Source of the DNA: Sulfolobus sp. S-194 | GTDB taxonomy: Archaea; Thermoproteota; Thermoprotei_A; Sulfolobales; Sulfolobaceae | NCBI RefSeq assembly: GCF_012222305.1 | Contig: NZ_CP035730.1 | Span: 124,001-188,000, forward strand | Reading direction: 5' to 3' | Length of the DNA stretch: 64,000 nt | In this document: positions 1-8,473 of the stretch, piece by piece | Layout of the letters: every line of letters starts with the position of its first letter | Numbering within the stretch: the first letter of the stretch is position 1 | Notes under the pieces: model-generated | Database searches by the model: none | Seen by the model: only the letters and a program-made list of their open reading frames with translations | Told to the model about the DNA's origin: nothing | Position numbers and translations under genes: made by a program

Positions 1-708
1 CAATAATTGATCTAAAGTAGCTTGTATTTCATTGCCGAAAGCGTTCTTAAAATCTTCCCTTAAGCTGTCAGCTAGCCTTTCTAAGAAATCAACTCTCCCT
101 CCAGGAATAATTAGGATATCCCTATCAACATTAATGTTACCATTACCATCGTAATTAAATTGCTTGGAAACTTGAATTATAATATGGCCCTTATAAGTTT
201 TAACATTAACTCCATCAACAGCATTCGGATCCTGACCCTTATAAGTTTGTATTAAAGTCTGTATAGCTTGAGGATTATACCATATTGCATCCACATAAGG
301 ATTAAAAGCCGGAGGAGTAAAACATCTGGGACAGCTATAAGTCTGCGCGTGAAATACCATCCTCATATTGGTAATATACAAAGCACCGTAAATATACATT
401 GAAACTGTGGTAGTCTGAGGATTATTATATTGTGGTTGTCCACCTATATTTATTATTCCTCCTATGTCAATTGATGGAGTTGATTGAGGATAATAAGTTT
501 GCGATGCCACACTGTACTGTATATATCTCACAGCTGTAATTAATTGTTCTCCATAAAATGGAGTAAAAGGCAAATTAGATGGATCTAATTGTACTTGCTG
601 TAACATGCTCATATCCGGCTGGTCTAAGACTTGTTGAAATTGATACCCACAATTAGGACACTGTACAATTCCGTCTGGAATTTCCATTCCACATGAAGGA
701 CAAATCAT
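1..708 (-). CDS. zinc-ribbon protein, C-terminus beyond window edge
   Basis: An open frame runs leftwards from an ATG at 708 to the window edge without a stop, giving at least 236 residues. The N-terminus has a zinc-ribbon pair: Cys3-Pro-Ser-Cys6 and, about 15 residues later, Cys-Pro-Asn-Cys. A Gln/Pro-rich stretch follows, then a region with a further isolated Cys pair (CPRC) and a long polar domain. No transmembrane segment is visible in the part seen. The gene is divergent from the P/Q-rich gene at 929, with 220 bp of AT-rich DNA between. I recognise the zinc-ribbon fold pattern but no specific function. The real C-terminus is outside the window. Confidence 0.75.
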   Translation of the reverse strand, partial: MICPSCGMEIPDGIVQCPNCGYQFQQVLDQPDMSMLQQVQLDPSNLPFTPFYGEQLITAVRYIQYSVASQTYYPQSTPSIDIGGIINIGGQPQYNNPQTTTVSMYIYGALYITNMRMVFHAQTYSCPRCFTPPAFNPYVDAIWYNPQAIQTLIQTYKGQDPNAVDGVNVKTYKGHIIIQVSKQFNYDGNGNINVDRDILIIPGGRVDFLERLADSLREDFKNAFGNEIQATLDQLL

Positions 709-928
709 AAAGAAAGAATTGTTTTAATTGTATTTAAAACTTTTTTTACACGAGCAAGTAATATTATTTCATTGATTAATTTATATCAATATTAATTACA
801 TACACCGGCTTTTATAAAAACAAAACATATTCCTCTTAAGAATTAAAATTATTATTTTTTTAGCAAAATCTTGATACTATTTTCTAGGAAAATTTTTAAA
901 TAATAAAGAGTAATAAAATTGAGGTCTC

Positions 929-1519
929 ATGGAAAAATTCTTCCAAATGGATAATGTAGATCTAAATGCAATACATGACAAATTATCGACAGAAATACAG
1001 AACCAAGGAATGGAAATTCATAGAGATGAACCCAGAGATAACGGCTTTAAACTATTTGTAAGAAGAGGAGAAGATCACGGAGTGCTTGAGGTTTTTAATG
1101 ATTGGGGAGGAGTAAAGGTGATAACTCATGGAATGTTAGAGTGGGATTTAATGAATATTGCAGAACAATCCATCCAACAATCTGCACCACAACCAACGCA
1201 ACAAACTATAATGCGTCAACCTACCATGCCTCAGCAGCCAGCACAACCTCCTCCCTATCAACCAGCGTTACAACAACCTCCTCGACCATCAATACCACCT
1301 CAACAACCCTCACAAATGACGTTTCAACCTATGCCACAAACACCTACTCAACAACCCCCGATGCAGATGGGTATCAACCCAGAACATCAACAGATTTTGA
1401 ATATTCTTATGCAAAACGGATATCAAATTATGGTAAATACCGTCAATCAGAATTACTTTTTCATAAGAGGTAGAAAAGGCAATTTCGTTATAGATATAGA
1501 GGGAAGACAACAACCTTAA
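929..1519 (+). CDS. hypothetical Pro/Gln-rich two-domain protein
   Basis: 196 residues. A folded-looking N-terminal part (about 1-80) is followed by a long linker rich in Pro, Gln and Met (about 83-150) and a short C-terminal segment (about 152-196) that could be a small alpha/beta domain. No membrane segment or catalytic motif is apparent. The ATG at 929 has GAGGT four bases upstream and an AT-rich TATA-like stretch near 893-903. The P/Q-rich linker style is shared with the zinc-ribbon protein at 7422-8186. Function unknown. The ORF in the second frame here (1102-1473) is an artefact of the repetitive linker codons. Confidence 0.75.
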   Translation: MEKFFQMDNVDLNAIHDKLSTEIQNQGMEIHRDEPRDNGFKLFVRRGEDHGVLEVFNDWGGVKVITHGMLEWDLMNIAEQSIQQSAPQPTQQTIMRQPTMPQQPAQPPPYQPALQQPPRPSIPPQQPSQMTFQPMPQTPTQQPPMQMGINPEHQQILNILMQNGYQIMVNTVNQNYFFIRGRKGNFVIDIEGRQQP

Positions 1520-2034
1520 TTTTTAAAACACAATATTCTAACTTTGTTTTTAGGTTTAGAATTATTAGAAAACTGATAAAACATTATGGTAAATAGAGTT
1601 ATGATTCAACCTCATCGAGATAGAAAGATACGATAAAGGTACTATTATCTTGCTCTACAAATTATTCCTATTCGATTAGATAGAGTTTATAACCTCATAT
1701 AGTATGCAGATATACCACTTCAATAGATTAAATCAATTGCAGTTTTGCCTATTCAAAGGGATTATGAAAACTTTCCAACAATATTCCCCTTTAAGCAGTT
1801 CTGTGTGCAAAAGTTCAACTTGATTAATAAGAGCAGTTAAACTGTATTAAGGACATTTTTAGGCTGGAGAGAAATTATTAATATGGTTAATGAAAACCCT
1901 ATTCTATGAGAGATATAACATATATATATTCATCAATAGCCAGAAATTAACGGTATCTTCAGCCTTAAGAAAAATATAACATATGTATTCTCTGATTTGA
2001 GATTGAGCGTCTACTGTTTAATGACCAGAATAGT
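1520..2034. other. intergenic, no gene seen
   Basis: AT-rich DNA with stops in all frames. I see no convincing gene, RNA or repeat here. Confidence 0.5.
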
Positions 2035-2336
2035 TTACAAATAGCATAACACTAGATTTTTCGAATTTGTAACATATTTTAACGCATGTACGAGATGATG
2101 ATCCCTATCATCATTAATATCCGAATAGATGAAAGTTTTAGGTAAACCTTTCTTCAAGTTATAATAAGGACTGTAGGAGAGCAGATAATCCTTATATCTA
2201 CTGTCATTAAGATCTCCATACTCCTCAACCTATATTTCCTCACATAAAGCTTATCATATCTCAACACATTGAGTACAAGATGACCTATAAAGGTACAATC
2301 AATTAGTTCTGAATACTTGTTCTCAGTAGCTGTCAC
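2035..2336 (-). pseudogene. frameshifted remnant of an unknown gene
   Basis: A minus-strand reading frame starts at GTG 2336 and gives about 60 residues to a stop at 2154. Immediately beyond, in another frame, comes a well-formed coding stretch whose residues read [12 protein letters not shown], then [16 protein letters not shown], then a stop at 2035. Together they look like one protein broken by a one-base frameshift. I do not recognise the family. Surroundings are non-coding and the adjacent element is also decaying, so a dead mobile-element gene is the simplest reading. Confidence 0.35.
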
Positions 2337-2559
2337 TAATAATCCTCAGTCTCACTGTCCTACCCCTATATACTTTACAAACCTTAAAAATTCTCAAAAA
2401 TCCTTAATATTATTTATTAATGCATGAATTTTTCATAAAACCTTACGTTAAATTTAAAGCGTTTTCTTTAATTTATTATAATAACTATTAAACTAACAAT
2501 ATAGTTGGACATGTTCTGGAATATAGAGTAAACCTTATAAATAGGAAAAGCAAACGAAA

Positions 2560-2925
2560 ACGACGATCACAGCACTTAGTAAAAAACAAAAAGAAACTAA
2601 AACATCACAAGGGATTCAATTAACGTAGGAAGAACTAGAACGCTATCACAGACTATCGTTAGAACGGAATCGGCTTATAAAGGCTATCGTCGAGACGCTT
2701 ATCCACAATCCTCAATTGCTCAACGAAAGCGGTTATCTTTACAAACTGCTAACTGTAAAAGTACTCTCCCCTTACATTTGCCCGATTTGTCTCACTCCTT
2801 TCAGTTCATCGGTCGCCCTTAAACAGCACATACGTTATGCTGAGCACACAAAGACTTGTCCAGCGTGTAAGAAGGAGTTTACTTCAACGGATTTCGACCC
2901 TAGACCATATTTGCAAAAAACATAA
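2560..2925 (+). pseudogene. C2H2 zinc-finger protein, fusellovirus-like, start lost and amber stop
   Basis: The frame encodes a C-terminal zinc-finger region, CPICLTPFSSSVALKQH followed by CPACKKEF, of the kind found in Sulfolobus fuselloviruses and related plasmids. It is open from 2629 to TAA 2925. Upstream in the same frame a coding stretch (SKKQKETKTSQGIQLT) is separated from EELERYHRLSLERN by an in-frame TAG at 2626-2628; the natural reading would be T-K-E-E-L-E-R, so one base change made the stop. A TATA box (CCTTATAAATAGG, 2533-2545) sits about 20 bp before ACG ACG at 2560, where a leaderless ATG would be expected. A shorter product from TTG 2716 is possible but unlikely. Confidence 0.55.
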
Positions 2926-2950
2926 TATTTGTGTGGATAGGTAATTCTTT

Positions 2951-3292
2951 ATGGCTAAGTTGTTGAAAATTTTGTGGGCTCTCTTTATCGGTGGAAATAT
3001 ATATGACGTGATAATAACATGGATAGGCTGGAAATATTTCAACGTATTTGAGTTTGATAACTGGTATTATCTCATTTCTGGTACTGTTGATTCATATAAT
3101 ATATATTATTTTTTAGCCCTAATAGGTGTTAAAATCTATCTCTTCGTCGGTATGTTCTGGTTCTTAAAGCTCTTCGATAAGTTCAACGCTAGCAAGTTTA
3201 AATGGCTGGGGTTAGTCCCCGTCACTCTGGTAACCCTAGGAGGGAATTACTACGATACAGTCCAACTACTCCACGTTTTTGGCCTTTTATAA
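2951..3292 (+). CDS. small membrane protein, virus/plasmid-like region
   Basis: 113 residues with three or four hydrophobic segments (about 7-27, 40-60, 60-80, 90-110) and a conserved-looking Gly-Asn-Ile-Tyr-Asp and Gly-Asn-Tyr-Tyr-Asp pair at the beginning and end. The start ATG at 2951 follows 25 bp after the zinc-finger frame. It is intact although both neighbours are broken. The role is not recognisable; context suggests a gene of the decaying viral or plasmid element. The overlapping +2 frame ORF from 3202 is a shadow. Confidence 0.6.
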   Translation: MAKLLKILWALFIGGNIYDVIITWIGWKYFNVFEFDNWYYLISGTVDSYNIYYFLALIGVKIYLFVGMFWFLKLFDKFNASKFKWLGLVPVTLVTLGGNYYDTVQLLHVFGLL

Positions 3293-3316
3293 ACCCTCTA
3301 TCCTCTTCCCCCTTTA

Positions 3317-4232
3317 ATGAAAAGGCTACTAGTCTTCGCTATACCAATCTTAGCTATCCTTCTAGTATCACTAACTACTTCAGCAGTAACAGCAAGTCAG
3401 ATAGGTGCAAACTCCATAGTATGCACATACAATAACCCATTAATAGCTGGTGTAGGATATTCAGACGAATATTTCGGTTTTCTTACACATGGTTGGAACC
3501 CAATAATAGACGTCCAAGAATACATATACGTGGCTAATGCATCATATGGGGTACTTGCGGGGACAAATCCTAACATAGTCTTCGTAGGTGTTAGATTAAG
3601 CCCCGACGCAATTGGATATTATGGTGGGGCTACAGGAGGACCAGGTACCTCAAGTAACGTGTTGGAGGCTGGTTACCTCATCGAAGTTTCCAACCCCAAC
3701 TATCCACCACAATTTGAACTTTATTATAATGAGATCATAAACAATCAATCTTCAGAATATGCCTCACCTCTGCCATACGCTTATCCATATACTAACTTAT
3801 TCGTATATTTACAGAATTTCGGTAACAGTACCGCTCAGATAATTTGGGTTGCGTATTATAATGGTGGGGCATTCATATATACCGAATACATACCTTGGAA
3901 ATATCCAGTGCCCTTTGATGCTCCTGGTCCATATGCTTATTCTGCTTCTTGTTGGCGCAGTTGAAGGAAGTAATGTCTTTGGCACTTACTTATATACTAT
4001 ACCAGAAGTTGCTGGAGGGTTAGTTCACTCATTCCAATTCTCGTATGAGTCAAACAAAAACGTATACATAGGACCAGGTAATCCCGCTTCTGGAACTAGT
4101 TTTGAAGCTATTGTTTATGGTATAACTCCATCGTCTTACAACCCAACATCAGTAGCATTGTATAATGCATGGGGCTCAAAGGGTTCTTGGAGTTATGTGT
4201 ATAATCTTGATGTTATTATCAAAGGGTTATGA
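3317..4232 (+). pseudogene. secreted protein, split by one frameshift
   Basis: The first frame (3317-3964) begins with a clear signal peptide (MKRLLVFAIPILAILLVSL) and continues with a Tyr-, Asn- and Gly-rich beta-type ectodomain. It stops soon after the residues PYAYSAS. The second frame continues with VGAVEGSNVFGTYLYTIPEV to the stop at 4232 and is of the same composition. The switch lies at about 3950, where a run CTTCTTGTTGGC could have gained a base. Joined, the protein would be about 304 residues. The composition suits a virion-surface or exported beta-sandwich protein, but I cannot name the family. A sequencing error or programmed shift is the alternative. Confidence 0.55.
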
Positions 4233-4502
4233 ATGAATAAAGTTATTTACTTTATTTTTCTTTCTTATTTTATATGTCTCAGCCCCCCCACTTTTACTAT
4301 CCCGCCTAATTTTACCTCGGCTAATTTTACTCAGATTAATCAAACCAACGGACAACCAATTCAAACCCCCGAACCTATTACTGCAATCTCAACATCGTTG
4401 GGTATATTTTTCTCTTCTTTGGCTGTGCTTTTCTTAACTTTTTACCTATCACCAGAGCTTAGGAACGGTTTCAAAACCTTCATCAGAAAGTTACAAAAAT
4501 AG
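4233..4502 (+). CDS. small exported protein with C-terminal membrane anchor
   Basis: 89 residues. N-terminal signal peptide (about 1-18), a Pro/Thr/Asn-rich ectodomain with repeated PNFTSANFTQ-like N-glycosylation sites, then a transmembrane helix at about 52-71 and a basic tail (KTFIRKLQK). The ATG abuts the TGA of the preceding frame, so it is translationally coupled with the frameshifted secreted protein and was probably its operon partner. Likely a type I surface protein of the same element. Function unknown. Confidence 0.55.
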   Translation: MNKVIYFIFLSYFICLSPPTFTIPPNFTSANFTQINQTNGQPIQTPEPITAISTSLGIFFSSLAVLFLTFYLSPELRNGFKTFIRKLQK

Positions 4503-4568
4503 CCCCCTTATAAAGTTACACTCTTTTTTTTCGCTTAATACGGATTACCACTGAGTCCCGGCTAGAGG

Positions 4569-4736
4569 TTCATTTGCAAACCTTATAACAAGCCCGCAAG
4601 AGAATATAGTTATACCCTTGTTAGCTACAATTACATTTACGCATATCCCTATAGTGGTAGCGGAACTACTGGTGCATGGCAGTATACATACGAATTTATT
4701 GATACACAGAACGACCAAACTACGTATGGTTTATAA
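4569..4736 (+). pseudogene. C-terminal remnant of a secreted beta-rich protein
   Basis: A short frame with no start ends at TAA 4736. It contains YSYTLVSYNYIYAYPYSGSG and then WQYTYEFIDTQNDQ, resembling in composition the ectodomain encoded at 3317-4232. It looks like the tail of a second copy of such a gene. No promoter or start codon belongs to it. Confidence 0.35.
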
Positions 4737-4791
4737 AAATTCTTTTTTCTTTTGAATGGATTTATAAACTTTAAATCCTTAATCAGTTTTA

Positions 4792-5064
4792 ATGAGAAGG
4801 GCCACCATCCTACTTTCTATCGTTTCGGTTGTGCTTATAGCGGTAGGGGTTTACTTATTTATAATAGATAGACCTACTATAATCCACTCACCTAAAATCC
4901 AAGTAGCAATATCTAATACGTCAATAGCTAATTATGGTGCACCCCCAGAAGGTGTTATTTATATAATCCCGCCACCATGGTATGCGAACCTATGGCTTGA
5001 AACGCTAACAGCCGGAATAGTATTACTTCTAATATCAGCCCTTATACTAAGGCGTAACTCTTGA
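4792..5064 (+). CDS. two-helix membrane protein, paralogue 1
   Basis: 90 residues. Transmembrane helices at about 6-26 and 66-86 flank an external loop that ends in PPWYANLWLE. The protein at 5253-5522 has the same plan and the same PWYxNLWxE signature before its second helix, so the two are paralogues. A promoter-like TTTATAAACTTTAAATCC precedes the ATG by about 40 bp. Function unknown; the position among viral-type remnants suggests an accessory or structural membrane protein of that element. Confidence 0.6.
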   Translation: MRRATILLSIVSVVLIAVGVYLFIIDRPTIIHSPKIQVAISNTSIANYGAPPEGVIYIIPPPWYANLWLETLTAGIVLLLISALILRRNS

Positions 5065-5127
5065 ACTGACCGTTACTTTACTTTGTTTCGAAAAATCCTT
5101 TTAAGTCGTTTTTCTTTTTTATTTTCA

Positions 5128-5214
5128 ATGAAGACTTTTGTAAAGAACGTTTTGCTAACAAGATCTCAGCAATACATTGCGTTGCCTTTCTATACGTACT
5201 CTTCCCCCGTATGA
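5128..5214 (+). CDS. possible 28-residue ORF
   Basis: An ATG at 5128 follows a T-rich promoter-like tract (TTTTAAGTCGTTTTTC) of the same style as those before 4792, 5253 and 5557. It opens 28 codons to TGA 5214. It may be a truncated gene of the same element rather than a functional one. No recognisable domain. Confidence 0.2.
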   Translation: MKTFVKNVLLTRSQQYIALPFYTYSSPV

Positions 5215-5252
5215 CGAAAAATTTTATAAAGTTATGATATTTTTTTCCTCTT

Positions 5253-5522
5253 ATGAAAAAGTTAAAAGTGTTCAGCATAGTTCTAAGTGTTGTTTCAGCA
5301 GTGTTTTTAGGGCTTTCTTTATATCTTCATCTGAGTTACGCTAAGGTGAATGTTAATGAAGCAATAGCTATCGGCAACATGTATACTAAGTTGGATCCTA
5401 CATATATGAAGTATTTTACTGTGCCTTGGTACGTTAATTTATGGCCTGAGTTTTTAGTAATTGGCTTAGTACTATCGGGAGTATCAATATACATCTGGAT
5501 TAGGTTATGGGTTAGAAAATAA
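5253..5522 (+). CDS. two-helix membrane protein, paralogue 2
   Basis: 89 residues, with helices at about 8-28 and 65-85 and a loop ending in PWYVNLWPEF just before helix 2. It shares length, topology and the PWYxNLWxE motif with the 4792 protein, 190 bp upstream. TATA-like TTTTATAAAG lies about 30 bp before ATG 5253, so initiation is close to leaderless. The minus-strand ORF opposite (5336-5602) is a shadow. Function unknown. Confidence 0.6.
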   Translation: MKKLKVFSIVLSVVSAVFLGLSLYLHLSYAKVNVNEAIAIGNMYTKLDPTYMKYFTVPWYVNLWPEFLVIGLVLSGVSIYIWIRLWVRK

Positions 5523-5556
5523 GCCATATTTAAACTAGCTTTCTTTTTCTCACTTA

Positions 5557-5938
5557 ATGAAATGGTGTCTAATCCTACTCCTAACCATACTACTCCTACC
5601 ATTCTTCATCTTACTGTCTTCAGCCTTTTATCGTATTAGCGGTGGAGGTGGATTCTCATATACTCACAAACTATAGTTGTCCAAAAAGCGTCAAGATTAT
5701 AAGAGGAAGCCAAACGGGTTAAACGCTTTCAAATTTAGCGTAGTTAAACCCTAGTTACGTTTAGGTTGCAAATACTAATCAGTTACAAATCCTCCCAAAT
5801 AATTCATATATTTCTAACAACACGTGTTATTAAACACGCCTAACATTACAATAAACATTACACTTGAGGTAGGCTCTAATGAGGACTCATTAGGTGGATT
5901 TGCAATAGGCTATGGGAATATGACGTTTTATATAGGAG
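5557..5938 (+). pseudogene. truncated secreted-protein gene fragments
   Basis: An ATG at 5557 opens a 39-residue frame consisting of a strong signal peptide (MKWCLILLLTILLLPFFILL) and a short Gly-rich piece ending at TAG 5676. Further on, 5850-5938 has a coding-like stretch (NITINITLEVGSNEDSLGGF, then AIGYGNMTFYIGDS) without a start. The second piece runs straight into the family A MITE at 5939. The simplest reading is a secreted-protein gene that has been truncated, partly deleted and interrupted by the MITE. Confidence 0.4.
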
Positions 5939-6064
5939 ATAGTATCGTCATTAAGCTATTTATATTTCTATGTTAAAATAGGAGAACAAGAACTATATCT
6001 TAGTATCTTCTCGTGCTAGAGATTAGCCTCAATCAATGAATTTATATGCAAATGACGACACTAT
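5939..6064 (+). repeat. MITE family A, copy 1 (126 bp)
   Basis: The left end ATAGTATCGTCATT and the right end AATGACGACACTAT are inverted copies of each other with one mismatch. The inverted similarity continues more loosely for about 10 further bases. The same element, also 126 bp, lies inverted at 39878-40003, and diverged copies lie at 53128 and 55179. The left end cuts into the coding-like remnant before it, consistent with insertion. Confidence 0.7.
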
Positions 6065-6455
6065 GGAAAATCCTTACAGTTTAAGGGTACCTTGAAAACT
6101 TTTAAAAATTAACCAAACAAAACTTCCTTAGTTTGAACCTTAGTGCCAAGAAAATTGCTAGATTGATAAAAAGTGTTTATCAAGAATCCAGAGGAATAAA
6201 GAAGTTGTTTAAGTGGAGGAGAAAAATGTAAAACTGCCCCCAGAATTTGTAGCGTAACGATGACACTATGAATGCGTCCAACTATTTATTTATTTCGAAT
6301 TTAGTTAAAAAAGTATAGAAAATCTCACTTATTAATATACTTTTTTGTAAAACCTCACATTGAGCTGGAAGAGTTTTTCTTAATTTATATGATAAATATT
6401 AAATTAACAATATAGTTGGCACAACACTCTGTGCTTTTTGCGATGTTAATAAAAA
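6065..6455. other. intergenic, no gene seen
   Basis: AT-rich, stop-rich DNA between the element remnant and the next gene. A short ACGATGACACTATGAATGC at about 6257-6275 resembles an isolated family A end. I see nothing else. Confidence 0.4.
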
Positions 6456-6899
6456 TTATGCTGAAATAAACCCCATACTCTTTAGTTTTGCTATTAGCTC
6501 ATCCCCTTTGTGAACCTTGTTAAATCGTAATAACTCTACACCGTTTTGCAAGAAAACTATATCTTGTACTATATGCTGTCCTGCTAATCTGCTTTGAATA
6601 TACTGTGTATTTACAGTAGAGATTAATAAGTTTGGTGTGTTAAGGGGTACTTCTTTTATTACTCTTCCGAATCTGAGATGCAATGCTCTCTTGTTAGTCA
6701 CTACGTATTGGTTTGCAGATCTTAATATGAAATACAGTGCTAAACCTAATAATATTATAAGCATAACACCGACGCCAGCTAAAAATACCGTTAATAAGAA
6801 TATGACACCAATTATTATAAGCCCTATGGTGGCATCTCTTCTGTATTTACTCATAGGAAATTCTTTCCAAATTATCTGTTCTCCTATTTCTAATTGCAT
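6456..6899 (-). CDS. membrane protein with bacterial-PH-like domain
   Basis: About 147 residues from ATG 6899 (a TTG lies one codon upstream). Two adjacent hydrophobic segments (about 25-45 and 46-65) are followed by YVVTNKRALHLRFGRVIKEV and a C-terminal alpha/beta stretch. This is the membrane-hairpin plus PH-like arrangement of the bPH2/DUF304 families, in which the V-T-x-x-R element begins the beta-barrel. Such proteins are common in archaea but have no fixed role. It appears monocistronic, with a TATA-like ATTTATAAAG upstream. Confidence 0.65.
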   Translation of the reverse strand: MQLEIGEQIIWKEFPMSKYRRDATIGLIIIGVIFLLTVFLAGVGVMLIILLGLALYFILRSANQYVVTNKRALHLRFGRVIKEVPLNTPNLLISTVNTQYIQSRLAGQHIVQDIVFLQNGVELLRFNKVHKGDELIAKLKSMGFISA

Positions 6900-6902
6900 C
6901 AA

Positions 6903-7421
6903 TATAATAATATAACAATTTATTTATAAAGTTTTCTTCACTATACTCTTTTTCTTTCATTTGAAAAGAGAATATTTCCTTTTTCACATTTCTGATATAG
7001 AAAGAATCTAGGAAAAATTGAAACGCTATCGGTAGAAAGTGCAAGTTAAAATATTCCCTTTAACTGAAAATGGTAAGTATCTTTTTTCACTATAATAACA
7101 TAGAAATAAATAGTATTTTATCTATAATCATATATAGTAAGTATCAATACACATAAAGAGATGTGTAATTATTAGGCTTTATATTAGTTAAGGGCTAAAG
7201 GATATAAGTTTGTCAGTGTGCAGATGATTTTGTTGAATCGCTTAAGCTAAAATTAACATTTCATTACTTTATAATCTGAGTAAATTTCATAAAATAGGAA
7301 AAAATGTTAGGAACAAATATTACGACAGAAGAATATGTATATATTCTCCTTAAGTTTATTAAAGACAAGTGTGAGTGTCTTAACTCATTAAAGAAAAAGA
7401 ATTACTTTGTATGGTTCCACA
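6903..7421. other. intergenic, no gene seen
   Basis: About 520 bp of AT-rich DNA holding the promoter side of the minus-strand gene at 6899 and the 3' flank of 7422. No ORF with coding character and no clear structure. Confidence 0.5.
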
Positions 7422-8186
7422 TTAGAAGCTGTTTGACAAGCTTTCAAGTTGTGAAGTTCCTATAGAATTTGGTGCTATGACTGAGACTATTTTTACACTG
7501 TTACCACTGAGTATGAATATTATTGAATCATATTCATCACCAAATATTCCTCCTGGAGTATAGGCTACAAATTCGTTGTTTGAGATTTTATTAAAATTAC
7601 TAGAAGATAGTTGGATTATCGTTTCAGTTTGGGAGAAGAAGCTTGTAGCATTACTCGATGAGGAAAAAACTATGTACATGGCCATGATCTGTCCTTGTTC
7701 TCCGCTAATATTCCCATTTAAATACTCAATGTAGCCTGAAGTTATTCCGGGGACTGGCTCACCCATTGCACTATAGAATGAGTGGAGGGAAAATGTTTCT
7801 ATGGAACCATTTAATAATTTTTCAGTGACTACACCGTTACTCACGGTGAATGAATAAGTATTAGTTGAATCTATGCTCCAAGATCCCCCAATCACTGATG
7901 AGGCCTTTGATGGTGTAATTAGTTCTGCTGAAGATGGACCGAAGTGAGGTATAAATGACAATGTTGTAAGTATCGCTACTACAATGACTACTACTGCAAT
8001 AACTGAGATAATGATCTTTTTAAGAGAACGTTTGCTCAGTTTTTGATAATGTGGTGATGGTTGTTGGTTTGGCTGAGGCGGTGGAGGTATCTGGAATGGT
8101 GATTGTAGTGTCAGTGGATAACCGCATCTTGCACAATATAAGGCATTATCCGGATTATCGTATCCACATCTTGTGCATTTAATCAT
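7422..8186 (-). CDS. zinc-ribbon, membrane-anchored protein with external domain
   Basis: 254 residues. An N-terminal zinc ribbon, CTRCGYDNPDNALYCARCG (Cys4, Cys7, Cys18, Cys21), is followed by a Pro/Gln-rich linker (about 30-48), a single transmembrane helix (about 57-79) and an external domain of about 170 residues rich in Ser, Asn and Thr. The predicted topology is a cytoplasmic zinc ribbon and an outer domain. This architecture recurs in Sulfolobales and is often annotated zinc-ribbon domain-containing protein. The partner or ligand is unknown. The gene stands alone. Confidence 0.7.
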   Translation of the reverse strand: MIKCTRCGYDNPDNALYCARCGYPLTLQSPFQIPPPPQPNQQPSPHYQKLSKRSLKKIIISVIAVVVIVVAILTTLSFIPHFGPSSAELITPSKASSVIGGSWSIDSTNTYSFTVSNGVVTEKLLNGSIETFSLHSFYSAMGEPVPGITSGYIEYLNGNISGEQGQIMAMYIVFSSSSNATSFFSQTETIIQLSSSNFNKISNNEFVAYTPGGIFGDEYDSIIFILSGNSVKIVSVIAPNSIGTSQLESLSNSF

Positions 8187-8473
8187 TTGTTCTAATTATA
8201 ATTTACTCAATCTTATAAATTTTGATGCACTTAATAACTGATTTTAAACTAATTATTTACTATAAATAATCATAATGCCGTTAAAAGATTAATTTAGTTA
8301 TATATTTCTCTCATCCTTCAATTTATAAAGATGAAATAACATGATATTTTTTAGTTTTATTATATCTTCATCACTCATATATCTTCTAATAATTATAGTA
8401 TATATTTCGTATTAAAGAAAGCGAAACTTTTATAAAACTCATTAGCTATAACTAGCTAAAGAGGGGAGTCTAT

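Noticed and set aside
1102-1473. 123-codon second-frame ORF in the P/Q-rich gene
   Set aside because: Thr/Ser-rich frame is a by-product of repeated CAA/CCA codons in the real frame.
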